Source: JANXLS01 sp038227045 (GTDB lineage Bacteria; Planctomycetota; SZUA-567; H5-PLA8). From it: a DNA stretch of 13,311 nucleotides. The translations under genes were made by a program, and so were the position numbers. Where the stretch lies: positions 1-13,311 of the forward strand of contig JBBRQD010000137.1 in NCBI GenBank assembly GCA_038227045.1, given 5' to 3'. The notes beneath the pieces were generated by a model. That model saw only the letters and a program-made list of their open reading frames with translations. It was not told the origin of the DNA and ran no database searches. Below are positions 1 through 7,200 of this stretch, piece after piece. The first letter of the stretch is position 1; the number at the start of each line of letters is the position of its first letter.

Positions 1-2
1 CA

Positions 3-122
3 TTCTCGCTTGCGGCGGGCGGCGTTGAACTTCGTTGGTCTCGCACGGCGTATCTTCCCAATACGCCTTTGCTCGACCGCCTCGTTCAACTTGCCCGGCG
101 CGGCGCGATAATGACGCTTTAG
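3..122 (+). CDS. C-terminal end of an unidentified protein (partial)
   Basis: Frame 3 is open from the window edge to a TAG at 120-122 and gives 39 residues ending RRGAIMTL. The translation looks protein-like, with a GGVELRWSRTAYLP stretch and an LLDRLVQLARR helix. Most codons end in G, C or T, in keeping with neighbouring genes. Frames 1 and 2 also end within the first 111 bases and read less naturally. I do not recognise the family; a methyltransferase or transferase tail is possible but unsupported. It lies 130 bases upstream of the carrier-protein gene on the same strand, so the two could belong to one biosynthetic operon. Confidence 0.4.
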   Translation, partial: FSLAAGGVELRWSRTAYLPNTPLLDRLVQLARRGAIMTL

Positions 123-252
123 AAACGCGCGGGTCAATAAGTTGGTTGTTGGAGAAACTCTGTGGCTCAACGCCGACATCGGTGTTAAGAGTATTCAATG
201 GAGTCATATTGCCGGGTGTTCAACGCGATTTTGAAAAGTGGAGGTACTTTTT

Positions 253-510
253 GTGTCTGCCGAACGCATCGAAGACCGAATCAAAGTCATGATCGTGGAT
301 CGCCTGATGCTCTCTGCTCAGCCCAACGAGGTTGGCGACGAGGACGATTTGATTGCGAAGTGGAATGTCGAATCCGTGCAGCTTATGGAAATCGTCATTG
401 GCTTGGAAGAAGTCTTCGGCATCCAACTCGGCGATGACGAATTCAGCATCAAGAAATTCCGCACGGTCAAAAACATCGCGGAAGTCGTGCGCGGAAAAGG
501 AATCAGTTGA
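253..510 (+). CDS. Acyl carrier protein-like (phosphopantetheine-binding) protein
   Basis: An 85-residue acidic, helical protein of ordinary carrier-protein size. Such proteins carry acyl or aminoacyl groups on a phosphopantetheine arm in the cytoplasm. Residues 38-47 (NVESVQLMEI) align with the attachment motif around DSL, so Ser41 is the expected modified residue. LEEVFGIQLGDDEF and FRTVKNIAEVV match helices 2 to 4 of the family. The usual Asp before the serine is Glu here. I chose the GTG at 253 over the GTG at 238 because GGAGG at 239-243 forms a good ribosome binding site about nine bases ahead of it. The gene converges on the LpxH-type gene with 16 bases between the stop codons. Overall sequence is not that of a housekeeping AcpP, so a specialised carrier (DltC-like or part of a small biosynthetic cluster) is more likely. 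The partner synthetase would lie left of the window. Confidence 0.82.
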   Translation: MSAERIEDRIKVMIVDRLMLSAQPNEVGDEDDLIAKWNVESVQLMEIVIGLEEVFGIQLGDDEFSIKKFRTVKNIAEVVRGKGIS

Positions 511-526
511 AGGATTCATCCTTCGT

Positions 527-1300
527 TCAGACTTCGAATGTTTTGAACGTTCGCCCGTCGTCCACATAGCCGGCTGAACTTTCGCACCAGGGCGGAAGAA
601 CGAAGAGCAATTTGCCGGCTCCGAGATCTTCTTTCTGATGGCCGTGCGTGTGGCCACAGATCAGCAATTCGCACTTCTTTTCCTCGAGACGCGTTCGCGC
701 GGCGCTCAAATCGATCCCGAAAACTGCCGCGTTTTTCTTGTTTTTATCCGAGACGGTTCGGGTGCGGATGCGTTCGATCATTTTGCGGGCCATGCTCCAC
801 GGCATCAGGCGAAAGAGCCAGCGGACCGGGCGGCTGCGAATGCGCTTTCTGAATTTCAAGTAGCGCGTGTCGGCGGTGCACAGCAAATCACCGTGTTCCA
901 GCCAGGCGCGCCGATGATCGTTCAGCACGATCATCTCGCCATCGCCGAGCACCGTTGCGCCGAATCGCCGCAGCACGTAATCGCCGTACGCGAAGTCGCG
1001 GTTGCCGAAGAACAAAAATATTTTCACGCCCGCTTTCCATGCGGCTTCGAGCGCGTCCAGATCGCGCTTGTAAAGTTCGAAAAGTTGCGTTTTGTATTCG
1101 TACCAGAATTCAAACAAGTCGCCGACGATATAGAGTTCCACGGGCCCCTGCGCGGCACAGCCTGAAATCGTCTGAAGAAAATGACGGAAGCGTTCGGCTC
1201 GCGGAGTGTCCGTGCCGTCAAGATGCAAGTCCGCGATGAAATAGCGCAAAGGCGGATTTTCGGACGTAGGAAGCGTGTCGGAGAGGGTCTTGCGGATCAT
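527..1300 (-). CDS. lpxH: UDP-2,3-diacylglucosamine diphosphatase (LpxH-type)
   Basis: This is a 257-residue metallophosphoesterase. LpxH hydrolyses UDP-2,3-diacylglucosamine to lipid X and UMP at the cytoplasmic membrane, a step of lipid A synthesis. The metal-ligand motifs occur in order: DLH at 24-26, GDLFEFW at 60-66, GNRDF at 99-103 (Arg where general phosphoesterases have His, typical of LpxH), EHGDLLCT at 135-142, and GHTHGH at 216-221. The basic stretch KFRKRIRSRPVRWLFRLMP after the HGD motif matches the LpxH lid region. Length is close to E. coli LpxH (240 residues). The ATG at 1300 has no convincing Shine-Dalgarno sequence. A strong hairpin lies between it and the upstream HEAT-like gene, so it may depend on readthrough or its own promoter. 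No other lipid A gene is in the window. An LpxH2-like or related phosphoesterase is possible, but the family call is firm. Confidence 0.88.
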   Translation of the reverse strand: MIRKTLSDTLPTSENPPLRYFIADLHLDGTDTPRAERFRHFLQTISGCAAQGPVELYIVGDLFEFWYEYKTQLFELYKRDLDALEAAWKAGVKIFLFFGNRDFAYGDYVLRRFGATVLGDGEMIVLNDHRRAWLEHGDLLCTADTRYLKFRKRIRSRPVRWLFRLMPWSMARKMIERIRTRTVSDKNKKNAAVFGIDLSAARTRLEEKKCELLICGHTHGHQKEDLGAGKLLFVLPPWCESSAGYVDDGRTFKTFEV

Positions 1301-1311
1301 GGGGTGGCTTC

Positions 1312-1347
1312 AAATGAAAACGCGAAGCCCAATTGAGCTTCGCGTTT
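1312..1347 (-). terminator. Intrinsic terminator after the HEAT-like gene
   Basis: A perfect 11-base-pair inverted repeat (arms 1318-1328 and 1337-1347, AAACGCGAAGC type) encloses an 8-base loop. On the minus strand the stem runs into TTTTCATTT. It lies 20 bases past the stop of the secreted HEAT-like gene and 18 bases ahead of the lpxH start, so it probably ends the upstream transcript or attenuates transcription into lpxH. Confidence 0.8.
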
Positions 1348-1366
1348 CAGGGCTTAAACAGGTTGT

Positions 1367-2107
1367 TTACTTGGCGACCTTTGCCGCGTCCGCAGCTTCT
1401 TTCGCGGCCTTCGCCGCTTCAAGATCTTCTTTATGGTATTTATCGGCCAATTCCTTGTCCGCGGTGGCCAACTTGGTTTGGTTTGTTTCAAGCCATCGTT
1501 TGATCATGCCGGGAGTGTCCTTCGTCGGCATCTTGAATTCGCTCTTTGCAAACGCGTTGAAGGCTTCCAGCAATTCTTCATATTCCGCGCGCTGCTTTTT
1601 GACGGTTTCGATCTGACGCCGATTGTCGCTCGAACCGCCTCCCGTTTGCGATTGAACCAGTTTTGGAACGTCCGGGTAGCGCAACGCCGCCAGCCGGGTG
1701 GCCACCGCGATAACGAGTTCCGTCTTAAATTCGCTCGTCGCCATGGCCTTTGCGTAACTCAGTTTGTCTTCGACGTCGTTATCTTTAATCACGGAATAAA
1801 GCTGCGCCAGCATGTGCGCGACACTGGTGTCGCGAGCGGGTTCTCTGGCCAGCGTGGCAAACGCCCCCAAGCGCACTTCCGATTCAGGATCGGTCGCGGC
1901 AACGTTGTAGATCAACTTCCAGGAACTGTCGTGCTTCGCGCCTTCCAGGATCGACAGCGCGGTCCTGCGAGCGACCTTGTCATTGACCCTGTAGGCCTTT
2001 GTGAATTCGGTCTGAGCCTTCGCCTCTTCGGGCGTAATGGCCAACGCAAAAACCTGCTGCGAAGCGAAGAGGCATAACCCAACCCAAGCGATGGAAAGCA
2101 GACGCAT
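1367..2107 (-). CDS. Secreted HEAT-like helical-repeat protein of unknown function
   Basis: This 246-residue protein starts with a clear signal peptide (MRLLSIAWVGLCLFASQQVFA, cut near residue 21), so it is exported. Residues 25-145 form short amphipathic helices with patterns such as DPESEVRLGAFATLA and ELVIAVATRLAALRYPDV, which resemble HEAT/armadillo-type repeats. A Gly/Ser-rich linker (GGGSSDN) leads to a charged helical tail, and the last 30 residues are Lys/Ala/Glu repeats (AAKAAKEAADAAKVAK) that would form a single helix or coiled coil. The ATG is preceded by a G-rich Shine-Dalgarno-like run (AGGGGGT). The gene follows the DUF1501 terminator and is followed by its own, so it looks like a separate transcript. 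I do not recognise a named family. The location suggests an envelope or periplasmic scaffold, but that is inference. Confidence 0.75.
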   Translation of the reverse strand: MRLLSIAWVGLCLFASQQVFALAITPEEAKAQTEFTKAYRVNDKVARRTALSILEGAKHDSSWKLIYNVAATDPESEVRLGAFATLAREPARDTSVAHMLAQLYSVIKDNDVEDKLSYAKAMATSEFKTELVIAVATRLAALRYPDVPKLVQSQTGGGSSDNRRQIETVKKQRAEYEELLEAFNAFAKSEFKMPTKDTPGMIKRWLETNQTKLATADKELADKYHKEDLEAAKAAKEAADAAKVAK

Positions 2108-2184
2108 GGCGACCCCCTGACAAAGTTCAACGAATTGCGCGACAAGAATACCGCATCTTTAGACGCGCGAAACGCTATTTAATT

Positions 2185-2219
2185 CAATAAAAAACCAGGG
2201 GCCACCGACCCCTGGTTTT
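2185..2219 (-). terminator. Intrinsic terminator after the DUF1501 gene
   Basis: A perfect 11-base-pair stem (AAAACCAGGGG at 2191-2201, CCCCTGGTTTT at 2209-2219) has a 7-base loop. On the minus strand it is followed by TTATTG, giving six consecutive Ts counting the stem end. It starts 35 bases past the DUF1501 stop codon. This is the strongest terminator in the window. Confidence 0.9.
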
Positions 2220-2254
2220 GAATACCGTTAAGCTCAACTCCTTGCGGCAGTTCC

Positions 2255-3598
2255 TTAGGCACCAAAGACGCCCGGGACCGGCTTAGAACCGCGGTCGGCG
2301 ATCTGAATCGGCCGACCGTCGGAGGATTCGCGCACCTTCGTGGAATCGATTCCGCAGACTTCGCAGATGGTCGCGAACATGTCGGGAACTGAAATTCCGA
2401 CTTCCGGTTCGTGACCCGTTGCGTTCGACTTGCCGACGAACTGACCGCCCTTGACGCCGCCGCCGAGCAGCATGGCGCTGTAGCAGCGAGGATAATGATC
2501 GCGTCCACCGTTCGCATTGATGTCGGGCGTTCGGCCGAATTCACCCATCCAGATGATCAGTGTGCTGGAGAGCAAGCCATCCGCCGCGAGATCTTCGACT
2601 AGCTTCGCCATCGGGTTGTCGAGGTCTTCGCAGTTCTTGCGGGTTGCTTCGTCGTTCATCGCATGTGTATCCCAACCACCGCGATCGATTTCGACGAACT
2701 TGACGCCACCCTTGGAGACGAGTTGCTTGGCCACATAACAGGCTTTGGCAAAACCGCTCATTCCGTACGTATCGGACTTGTCGCCCTTTTGGAGTTCGAA
2801 CAACTTGGCCAGAGGCGAGTTGGAGAGCTTGACCGCTCGATCATAGGTCTTCTGATGTTCGACGGCCAGAGGCGCGCCAGTGCGGCCACCGTAGTACTTG
2901 TCCAATCCATCCAACAGTTCGCGACGCTGCTTCATGTTCTTCGCGGGGCCGCCTGGGTGCAGATCGGGAATGGCCTGGCCGGCACCGATTGAGAACGGAG
3001 CATAGGACGCACCGTAGAAACCGGCACCGTAGCCGCCGCCGTTGAGGGCGACATAGCTCGGCAGTTCGCTCTGCGGGCCGTCCTTGGCTTCGGCGCAGAC
3101 GATCGAACCCATGCTCGGGAACGCCACGCCGGCTTGCTCGCGGTAGCCCGTATGCATCACATGGCTGGCTTGACCGTGATCGCCTTCTTTGCTGTGGAGT
3201 CCGCGGAGTACGCACATGTACTTACCGCCCGACTTGGCCAGCTTCGGGAATTTTTCGGAAATCTGAAGTCCGTCGGCACATTCGACGGCATTAACGCCGC
3301 CCGACTGCTTGGTGCCCGGCTTCGGATCGAAAGTGTCCAGATGGCTAGGTCCGCCACCCATCCAGCAGAGAATGACGCGCTGAGCTTTGCCCTTTGCAAC
3401 GACATAGTCGCCACCCGCCGAAGAGGGCTTATCGTTCGGGGAGCCCGTTGCGGCCGTCTTGCCCTTTTTGTCGTCCGCTGCCCATGCGGCAGGAATGTAG
3501 TTACGTCCGAGAACATAACCCAGGGACGCAGCCATTGTGGATTTGATCAGCCCGCGGCGTGAGACGGGGCCAGTGCACGGAATCGGTGGTGCTTTCAT
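2255..3598 (-). CDS. DUF1501 family protein with Tat-type signal
   Basis: A 447-residue member of the DUF1501 family, which belongs to the alkaline phosphatase/sulfatase-like superfamily; its biochemical role is not established. The N-terminus has SRRGLIK (13-19) followed by a hydrophobic segment, a twin-arginine export signal ending near AWAA (residue 41). Family signatures are present: GGGPSHLDTFDPKP (81-94), GGWDTH (307-312), GEFGRTP (352-358), GGRDHYP (364-370) and AMLLGGGVKGG soon after. A Lys/Gly/Ser-rich linker follows the signal. Length is typical. AGGAGG stands eight bases before the ATG at 3598. The gene lies directly downstream of the DUF1549/DUF1553 gene, the arrangement normally seen for this pair in planctomycetes and relatives, which argues that the two exported proteins work together. 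A strong terminator follows. Confidence 0.9.
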   Translation of the reverse strand: MKAPPIPCTGPVSRRGLIKSTMAASLGYVLGRNYIPAAWAADDKKGKTAATGSPNDKPSSAGGDYVVAKGKAQRVILCWMGGGPSHLDTFDPKPGTKQSGGVNAVECADGLQISEKFPKLAKSGGKYMCVLRGLHSKEGDHGQASHVMHTGYREQAGVAFPSMGSIVCAEAKDGPQSELPSYVALNGGGYGAGFYGASYAPFSIGAGQAIPDLHPGGPAKNMKQRRELLDGLDKYYGGRTGAPLAVEHQKTYDRAVKLSNSPLAKLFELQKGDKSDTYGMSGFAKACYVAKQLVSKGGVKFVEIDRGGWDTHAMNDEATRKNCEDLDNPMAKLVEDLAADGLLSSTLIIWMGEFGRTPDINANGGRDHYPRCYSAMLLGGGVKGGQFVGKSNATGHEPEVGISVPDMFATICEVCGIDSTKVRESSDGRPIQIADRGSKPVPGVFGA

Positions 3599-3803
3599 GC
3601 GAACAGCCTCCTAAAAAAACTTGGGTTCTTCAGCTTAAGGTTCGAGATCTGGCAAATTCGCCCTATACTCGCCCCAAACCAAACTCCAAGCAATGCCTTG
3701 AAATTAACCTTAACCTTGAACCCAAACTGCACAATTTTTATTGCCAATCTAGCACACTTCTCACTTCTTATCACTTCTTACTACAACTCAACCGTTCAAG
3801 TTC
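3599..3803 (-). other. Intergenic region with degenerate simple repeats
   Basis: This 205-base AT-rich gap separates the DUF1549/DUF1553 and DUF1501 genes. It holds a tandem TCACTTCTTA pair at 3761-3780, preceded by a partial copy, and the related words TTAACCTTAACCTTGAACCC at about 3704-3723. No ORF or clear terminator is seen. A candidate minus-strand promoter lies in the half nearest the DUF1501 gene. Confidence 0.7.
3662..3689 (-). promoter_or_regulatory. Candidate promoter for the DUF1501 gene
   Basis: On the minus strand TTGGAG (3684-3689) and TATAGG (3662-3667) are separated by 16 bases, resembling a sigma70 promoter. The expected start point is about 57 bases ahead of the DUF1501 ATG. 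Support is from sequence resemblance only. Confidence 0.3.
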
Positions 3804-6212
3804 CTAGTGAATCGTTACGAATTCAGAAGAATTCATCAGTACCCACATCATTCCTTCCGGATCGCTGGCCATAGTATTAAACGCGTTGGATTCTTCCGGT
3901 GTCGGCGCTCTGCCCAACGTGGTCGCGAACAGCCACGTCATGTCACCTTTGAAGCGCTTAACGCCCTGCTTGATATAGCCCAGCATGAATGGTGAGTGCA
4001 TCATCATCAAAGCCTGTGCCACGGTGCCTTCGAATTGGAGCTTTCCGGCGCGATCTTCCGCTGTTGAGGTTCCGATGAAGCGCTGCATTAGATCCGTCAT
4101 CGCGGAGACTTCGCCGTTCATCGCCATGTTGCCGCCGTAGCCCGAATTTGCGTCGCGTTTGCGGATGCCTTCTTCCATCATCTTGGCCTTTTCTTCGCCA
4201 CCCGTGGCCTTGACGATCGCCATGAACAGTTCTTCGGGCGTCATTGGGCGAACTTCGGCGCGGGCAAAGCTGCGGACTTGTTTGACGCGATCCACTTTTT
4301 GCAGCGTTCCGATTGACGAGCGCTGATAAGCGCGTGTATTGGCAATCACGGCAATGAGTCTCTGCAAGTCGCGACCGGAAGCGTTGAAATCGTCCGCCAG
4401 AATCTTCATCACTTCGGGGTACACCGGGGGATTCTTGGGGCGAATGTCGTCGACCGGTTCGACCAGGCCGTAACCGAAGAGGTTGCGCCATATACGGTTC
4501 ACAGCCGACTGGTTGAACTTTTCGTTCTTCGGGCTGGTAACCCATGCGGCGAATGCCTTGCGATAGATAAGACCCTGGGTGCCGGCGCTTCCCGCCGCCG
4601 CACTCATCATGCTGGCGTCGTCCATGGCCATCATGCTCGACATTTCAGAGCCCATGCTCTTATCCATGGATTTGTCTTTGGACGCCATGTCCTTACCCTT
4701 GTCCTTCGAAGCCATGTCCTTGTTCTTGTCAGCCATGCTCTTGTCAGCCATGCCCTTATCCGCCATGCCTTTGTCCGACATGTCTTTCTTCATGTCAGCA
4801 TTGACCATCTCTTTGCGCTTGCCAGTCTTAGGGGCATCCGACGGCTTGACACCAGATGTGAAGATGGGACCATCGAGAACCTTCGGGGGCAGCCGCAATT
4901 CGGGCTGTGGCGGATCGTACTTTCCACCGCCGTTGCGATCGTTCGTGTCGACCAGAATGTGCCAGGAGCGAGTCACCTTCATCGGATCCTTGGGATCTTC
5001 GCGAAGTTCCTTGCGTTCGCTGCGCGTATTGGCCAGGAATGCGCTGAAGCCCCAGAAATCCTGCTGAGTCCATTTATCGAACGGATGATCGTGGCACTGA
5101 GCGCAGGAAATACGGGCACCCAGGAATGTTTGCGACACATGTCCAATGGTGAGCGGTAGCGTATCGTTCAAGTGGAACGTCATATAGCTCGCCGGGCCGT
5201 CCTTGTCGTTCTCGCCCGTCGCCGTCAGGATGGAAGTCACGATCTTGTCGAATTTTTCGTTGCGAGCGAGTTCTCCGCGGATCCACGAGCGAAAGAAGTG
5301 CGGCCGGACATCGGGTTCTTCGCGCGTCTTGCGGCCGACGAACAACACACTCCAGAACGTCGCCCAATGGTCAGCGTATTCGGGCTTTTTGAAGAGCTCT
5401 TCGACGGCGTGTGCACGCTTGTTCGCGCCACCTTCGCCACTGATGAAGTGAATGACATCTTCCGGCGAGGGGATTTCACCCGTAATATCCAAATGAGCAC
5501 GGCGCAGGAACGCGGTGTCGTCGCAAAGGGGCTCGGGGTGAATGCCCTGTTCCGCCAAGCTGATTTCAATGACATTGTCGATGGCCGCCGAGACATCCTT
5601 AATGGGCGTCAAGCTGCCGAAATCGGACGGGCGAAACGCGATCTTGTCGGGGGCTTTATAGGATTGCGGTTCATCCTTGTCCTTCGAACCCGCCGCAGTC
5701 ACGGCTACGGGAGCGGGATTGGCGGCAGCTTTGGCGGCATCGCGAATGCCCGTCAGCGCCTTGATGCGCGCCTTCAAGTCGGCACCCATATCCTTGCCGT
5801 CGCCGGACGCCAAGGCCATGAATTCTTCGGCCTTGTCGAGCTGCTCGGTGGCGAGGCAGAAATCCATGCCCACCAGCGCGCGCTTGAGGTCGTCCTGCAT
5901 GCAATTCTTGACGATCGTGGGTATCTGTTCCTGGGGAATTTTATCCCATTTGACGTTGAAATCGTTGCCTTCCGAGATCACCGTGATGGCCTTGTCGTCC
6001 GATTTGGACAACTGCGCTTTCACGTAGGTGCCGATGGTCACCCACACATAGACTTTTTTGCCGGATTTGGCGGCGTCCGAAACGACACCTTTGACGGACT
6101 CCAAGGCTTTGGCTTTGTCGGGTACCACGTAGTCGCTGGCGATTATTTGCGTCGCCATGCAGGCAAGTGCCAATACGCACACAAGTGCCGAAGAACGATT
6201 GATTCGTACCAT
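3804..6212 (-). CDS. DUF1549/DUF1553 (planctomycete cytochrome-associated) secreted protein
   Basis: An 802-residue exported protein. I chose the ATG at 6212, not the one at 6323, because AAGGGGG precedes it and the first 25 residues then form a signal peptide (VRINRSSALVCVLALACMA). Residues 27-200 include a small N-terminal domain (VYVWVTIGTYVKAQLSKSD, KWDKIPQEQI) and an Ala-rich linker. DUF1549 spans about 211-400 and contains the conserved CAQCH (C370, C373, H374), a heme-binding-like CxxCH, followed by DHPFDKW. Residues about 472-540 are a Lys/Met/Asp/Ser/Ala low-complexity insert with MADKG-type repeats. DUF1553 spans about 551-795 with NRIWRNLFGYGLVEPVDDIR and NTRAYQRSS. This family is usually paired with DUF1501, as here. 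The molecular function is unknown; an extracytoplasmic redox or polymer-degrading role is often suggested. There is no separate cytochrome c domain. Confidence 0.9.
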   Translation of the reverse strand: MVRINRSSALVCVLALACMATQIIASDYVVPDKAKALESVKGVVSDAAKSGKKVYVWVTIGTYVKAQLSKSDDKAITVISEGNDFNVKWDKIPQEQIPTIVKNCMQDDLKRALVGMDFCLATEQLDKAEEFMALASGDGKDMGADLKARIKALTGIRDAAKAAANPAPVAVTAAGSKDKDEPQSYKAPDKIAFRPSDFGSLTPIKDVSAAIDNVIEISLAEQGIHPEPLCDDTAFLRRAHLDITGEIPSPEDVIHFISGEGGANKRAHAVEELFKKPEYADHWATFWSVLFVGRKTREEPDVRPHFFRSWIRGELARNEKFDKIVTSILTATGENDKDGPASYMTFHLNDTLPLTIGHVSQTFLGARISCAQCHDHPFDKWTQQDFWGFSAFLANTRSERKELREDPKDPMKVTRSWHILVDTNDRNGGGKYDPPQPELRLPPKVLDGPIFTSGVKPSDAPKTGKRKEMVNADMKKDMSDKGMADKGMADKSMADKNKDMASKDKGKDMASKDKSMDKSMGSEMSSMMAMDDASMMSAAAGSAGTQGLIYRKAFAAWVTSPKNEKFNQSAVNRIWRNLFGYGLVEPVDDIRPKNPPVYPEVMKILADDFNASGRDLQRLIAVIANTRAYQRSSIGTLQKVDRVKQVRSFARAEVRPMTPEELFMAIVKATGGEEKAKMMEEGIRKRDANSGYGGNMAMNGEVSAMTDLMQRFIGTSTAEDRAGKLQFEGTVAQALMMMHSPFMLGYIKQGVKRFKGDMTWLFATTLGRAPTPEESNAFNTMASDPEGMMWVLMNSSEFVTIH
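4585..4800 (-). repeat. In-frame low-complexity repeat tract inside the DUF1549/DUF1553 gene
   Basis: Degenerate 15-base units, read on the minus strand, encode MADKG, MADKS, MADKN, MASKDK and MDKS pentad-like repeats, then a Met/Ser/Ala-rich end. The tract replaces the usual short linker between the two domains and keeps the frame open. Confidence 0.8.
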
Positions 6213-6537
6213 GCTTCCCCCTTTTAGTCTGGCTCTACCGTAGCGCATAATAAAATCCGTTTTAAAGGTCTGAAATGCTCTTACTCCACAGGGAATGTCG
6301 GGATAGTTCATGCTTTGCTGCAAGAAATATTCTTTTTTTATCGAAATCCATCGAAACCCAGTTCACATGTCCATTTTGGCCTTAAAATACGGTCGTGCTA
6401 CCCGTGATTTCCATACAATATACGGACTTCGTGACACAATCTTGCGTTGAATTCCAAAAAAAGTCGTAATTTCGGCTACAAACATTCGGTTATTCAATAT
6501 AAAGGCGTAGTGCATGAATTGAGAAGTGAGGGAAATA
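6213..6537. other. Divergent AT-rich intergenic region
   Basis: This region separates the minus-strand DUF1549/DUF1553 gene from the plus-strand rhodanese. It is visibly AT-richer than its neighbours. The minus-strand frame stays open back to an ATG at 6323, but that extension lacks a ribosome binding site and would bury the signal peptide, so it is treated as non-coding leader. The plus-strand half contains a candidate promoter at 6475-6503. No RNA gene or protein gene is otherwise visible. Confidence 0.6.
6475..6503 (+). promoter_or_regulatory. Candidate promoter for the leader ORF and rhodanese
   Basis: TATAAA at 6498-6503 is a good -10 box. GCTACA at 6475-6480 is a poor -35 box at 17-base spacing. 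The start point would fall near 6510, ahead of the 17-codon leader ORF. A second option, TTGGCA (6548-6553) and TATCAT (6570-6575) with a 16-base spacer, would leave a leader of only a few bases for the rhodanese. Confidence 0.3.
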
Positions 6538-6591
6538 ATGAACAAATTTGGCACGCAAATTTACTCAATTATCATAGAGTGTTTAGCATGA
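6538..6591 (+). CDS. Candidate 17-codon leader ORF overlapping the rhodanese start
   Basis: An ATG at 6538 preceded by GAGGG (6528-6532, five-base spacing) opens a 17-residue reading frame (MNKFGTQIYSIIIECLA). Its TGA overlaps the rhodanese ATG in an ATGA junction at 6588-6591. The ribosome binding site here is better than the weak one in front of the rhodanese itself, so the small ORF could deliver ribosomes to the downstream gene by translational coupling. It could also be chance in AT-rich DNA. The peptide has no recognised motif. Confidence 0.35.
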   Translation: MNKFGTQIYSIIIECLA

Positions 6592-6929
6592 ACAGCAGCG
6601 ACGGCAATTTTTACGAATCCATCACTCCCGCGGAGGCCGCGGAGCTGATTTCTCACGGAAAATGCCTGCTCTTCGACGTGCGCACGCCACCCGAATATGC
6701 CTCGCACCACATAAAAGGCGCTTATCTGCTGCCGATTCAGGAACTCAACGAGCGGCACTCGGAAATTCCGCGCGAATCGCAGCAAAAAATCCTGATTATC
6801 TGCGAACACGGCGTGCGCTCGGTTCACGCCAGCCGCGCCCTCGGCGAAAATGGCTGGAAGAACATCGTCAACGTCAGCGGCGGCATGGCAGCATGGATTG
6901 ACGCCGGTTTGCCAGTGGAACGCGGATGA
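6588..6929 (+). CDS. Single-domain rhodanese (sulfurtransferase)
   Basis: A 113-residue cytoplasmic protein with one rhodanese domain. Rhodaneses transfer sulfane sulfur through a persulfide on the active-site cysteine. Seen here: ITPAEAAELI (12-21), FDVRTPPEY (29-37), HIKGAYLLP (41-49), the active-site loop with Cys72 in CEHGVRS (72-78), and VSGGMAAWIDAGLP near the end. All are conserved for GlpE/PspE-like single-domain enzymes, and the catalytic Cys and loop Arg are intact, so it should be active. I chose the ATG at 6588 because the domain begins just after it. A longer version starting at a TTG at 6447 adds residues with no homology-like pattern. The upstream 17-codon ORF overlaps the start by four bases. 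A hairpin terminator follows directly. Confidence 0.88.
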   Translation: MNSSDGNFYESITPAEAAELISHGKCLLFDVRTPPEYASHHIKGAYLLPIQELNERHSEIPRESQQKILIICEHGVRSVHASRALGENGWKNIVNVSGGMAAWIDAGLPVERG

Positions 6930-6940
6930 GTCGGGACGCA

Positions 6941-6976
6941 AAATGGCGGCTGAACAGCCGCCTCTTTCATTTCGTT
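6941..6976 (+). terminator. Intrinsic terminator after the rhodanese gene
   Basis: GGCGGCTG (6945-6952) and CAGCCGCC (6955-6962) form a perfect GC-rich stem, followed by CTTTCATTTCGTT. The stem starts 16 bases past the rhodanese stop. The T-run is interrupted, so termination may be incomplete. Confidence 0.7.
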
Positions 6977-7071
6977 CCACAACGATGCGTCAATTTCAGA
7001 AGATTTTTTTATTCTTCCGCGTAAGTCAAGCCCGTCTCAATCGTCTCTAAATTTCAATATGCCGTTCGAGC

Positions 7072-7100
7072 TTGGAATTAAGCCGGATTTTCGATATAGT
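7072..7100 (+). promoter_or_regulatory. Candidate sigma70-type promoter for the S53 peptidase
   Basis: TTGGAA (7072-7077) and TATAGT (7095-7100) are separated by exactly 17 bases. The predicted start near 7107 leaves a leader of about 94 bases before the ATG at 7201. It lies downstream of the rhodanese terminator, so the protease gene probably has its own transcript. Confidence 0.45.
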
Positions 7101-7200
7101 TGGAAAGCATAAAGTCTATTATGATTTGGTGATCTGGACTCATGCCATTTTGGGATATCGGTTCTAAACCAGAAGCTCTCATCTTCCAAGGAATCGTTTT

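Noticed and set aside
5172..6227. A 351-codon open frame on the plus strand, antisense to the DUF1549/DUF1553 gene
   Set aside because: It lies wholly opposite a gene with clear domains and a signal peptide. Its translation has no domain pattern and reflects GC-rich codons read backwards.
6213..6323. N-terminal extension of the DUF1549/DUF1553 protein to an ATG at 6323
   Set aside because: The extension would place 37 residues before a clear signal peptide, and a strong AAGGGGG ribosome binding site precedes the internal ATG at 6212.
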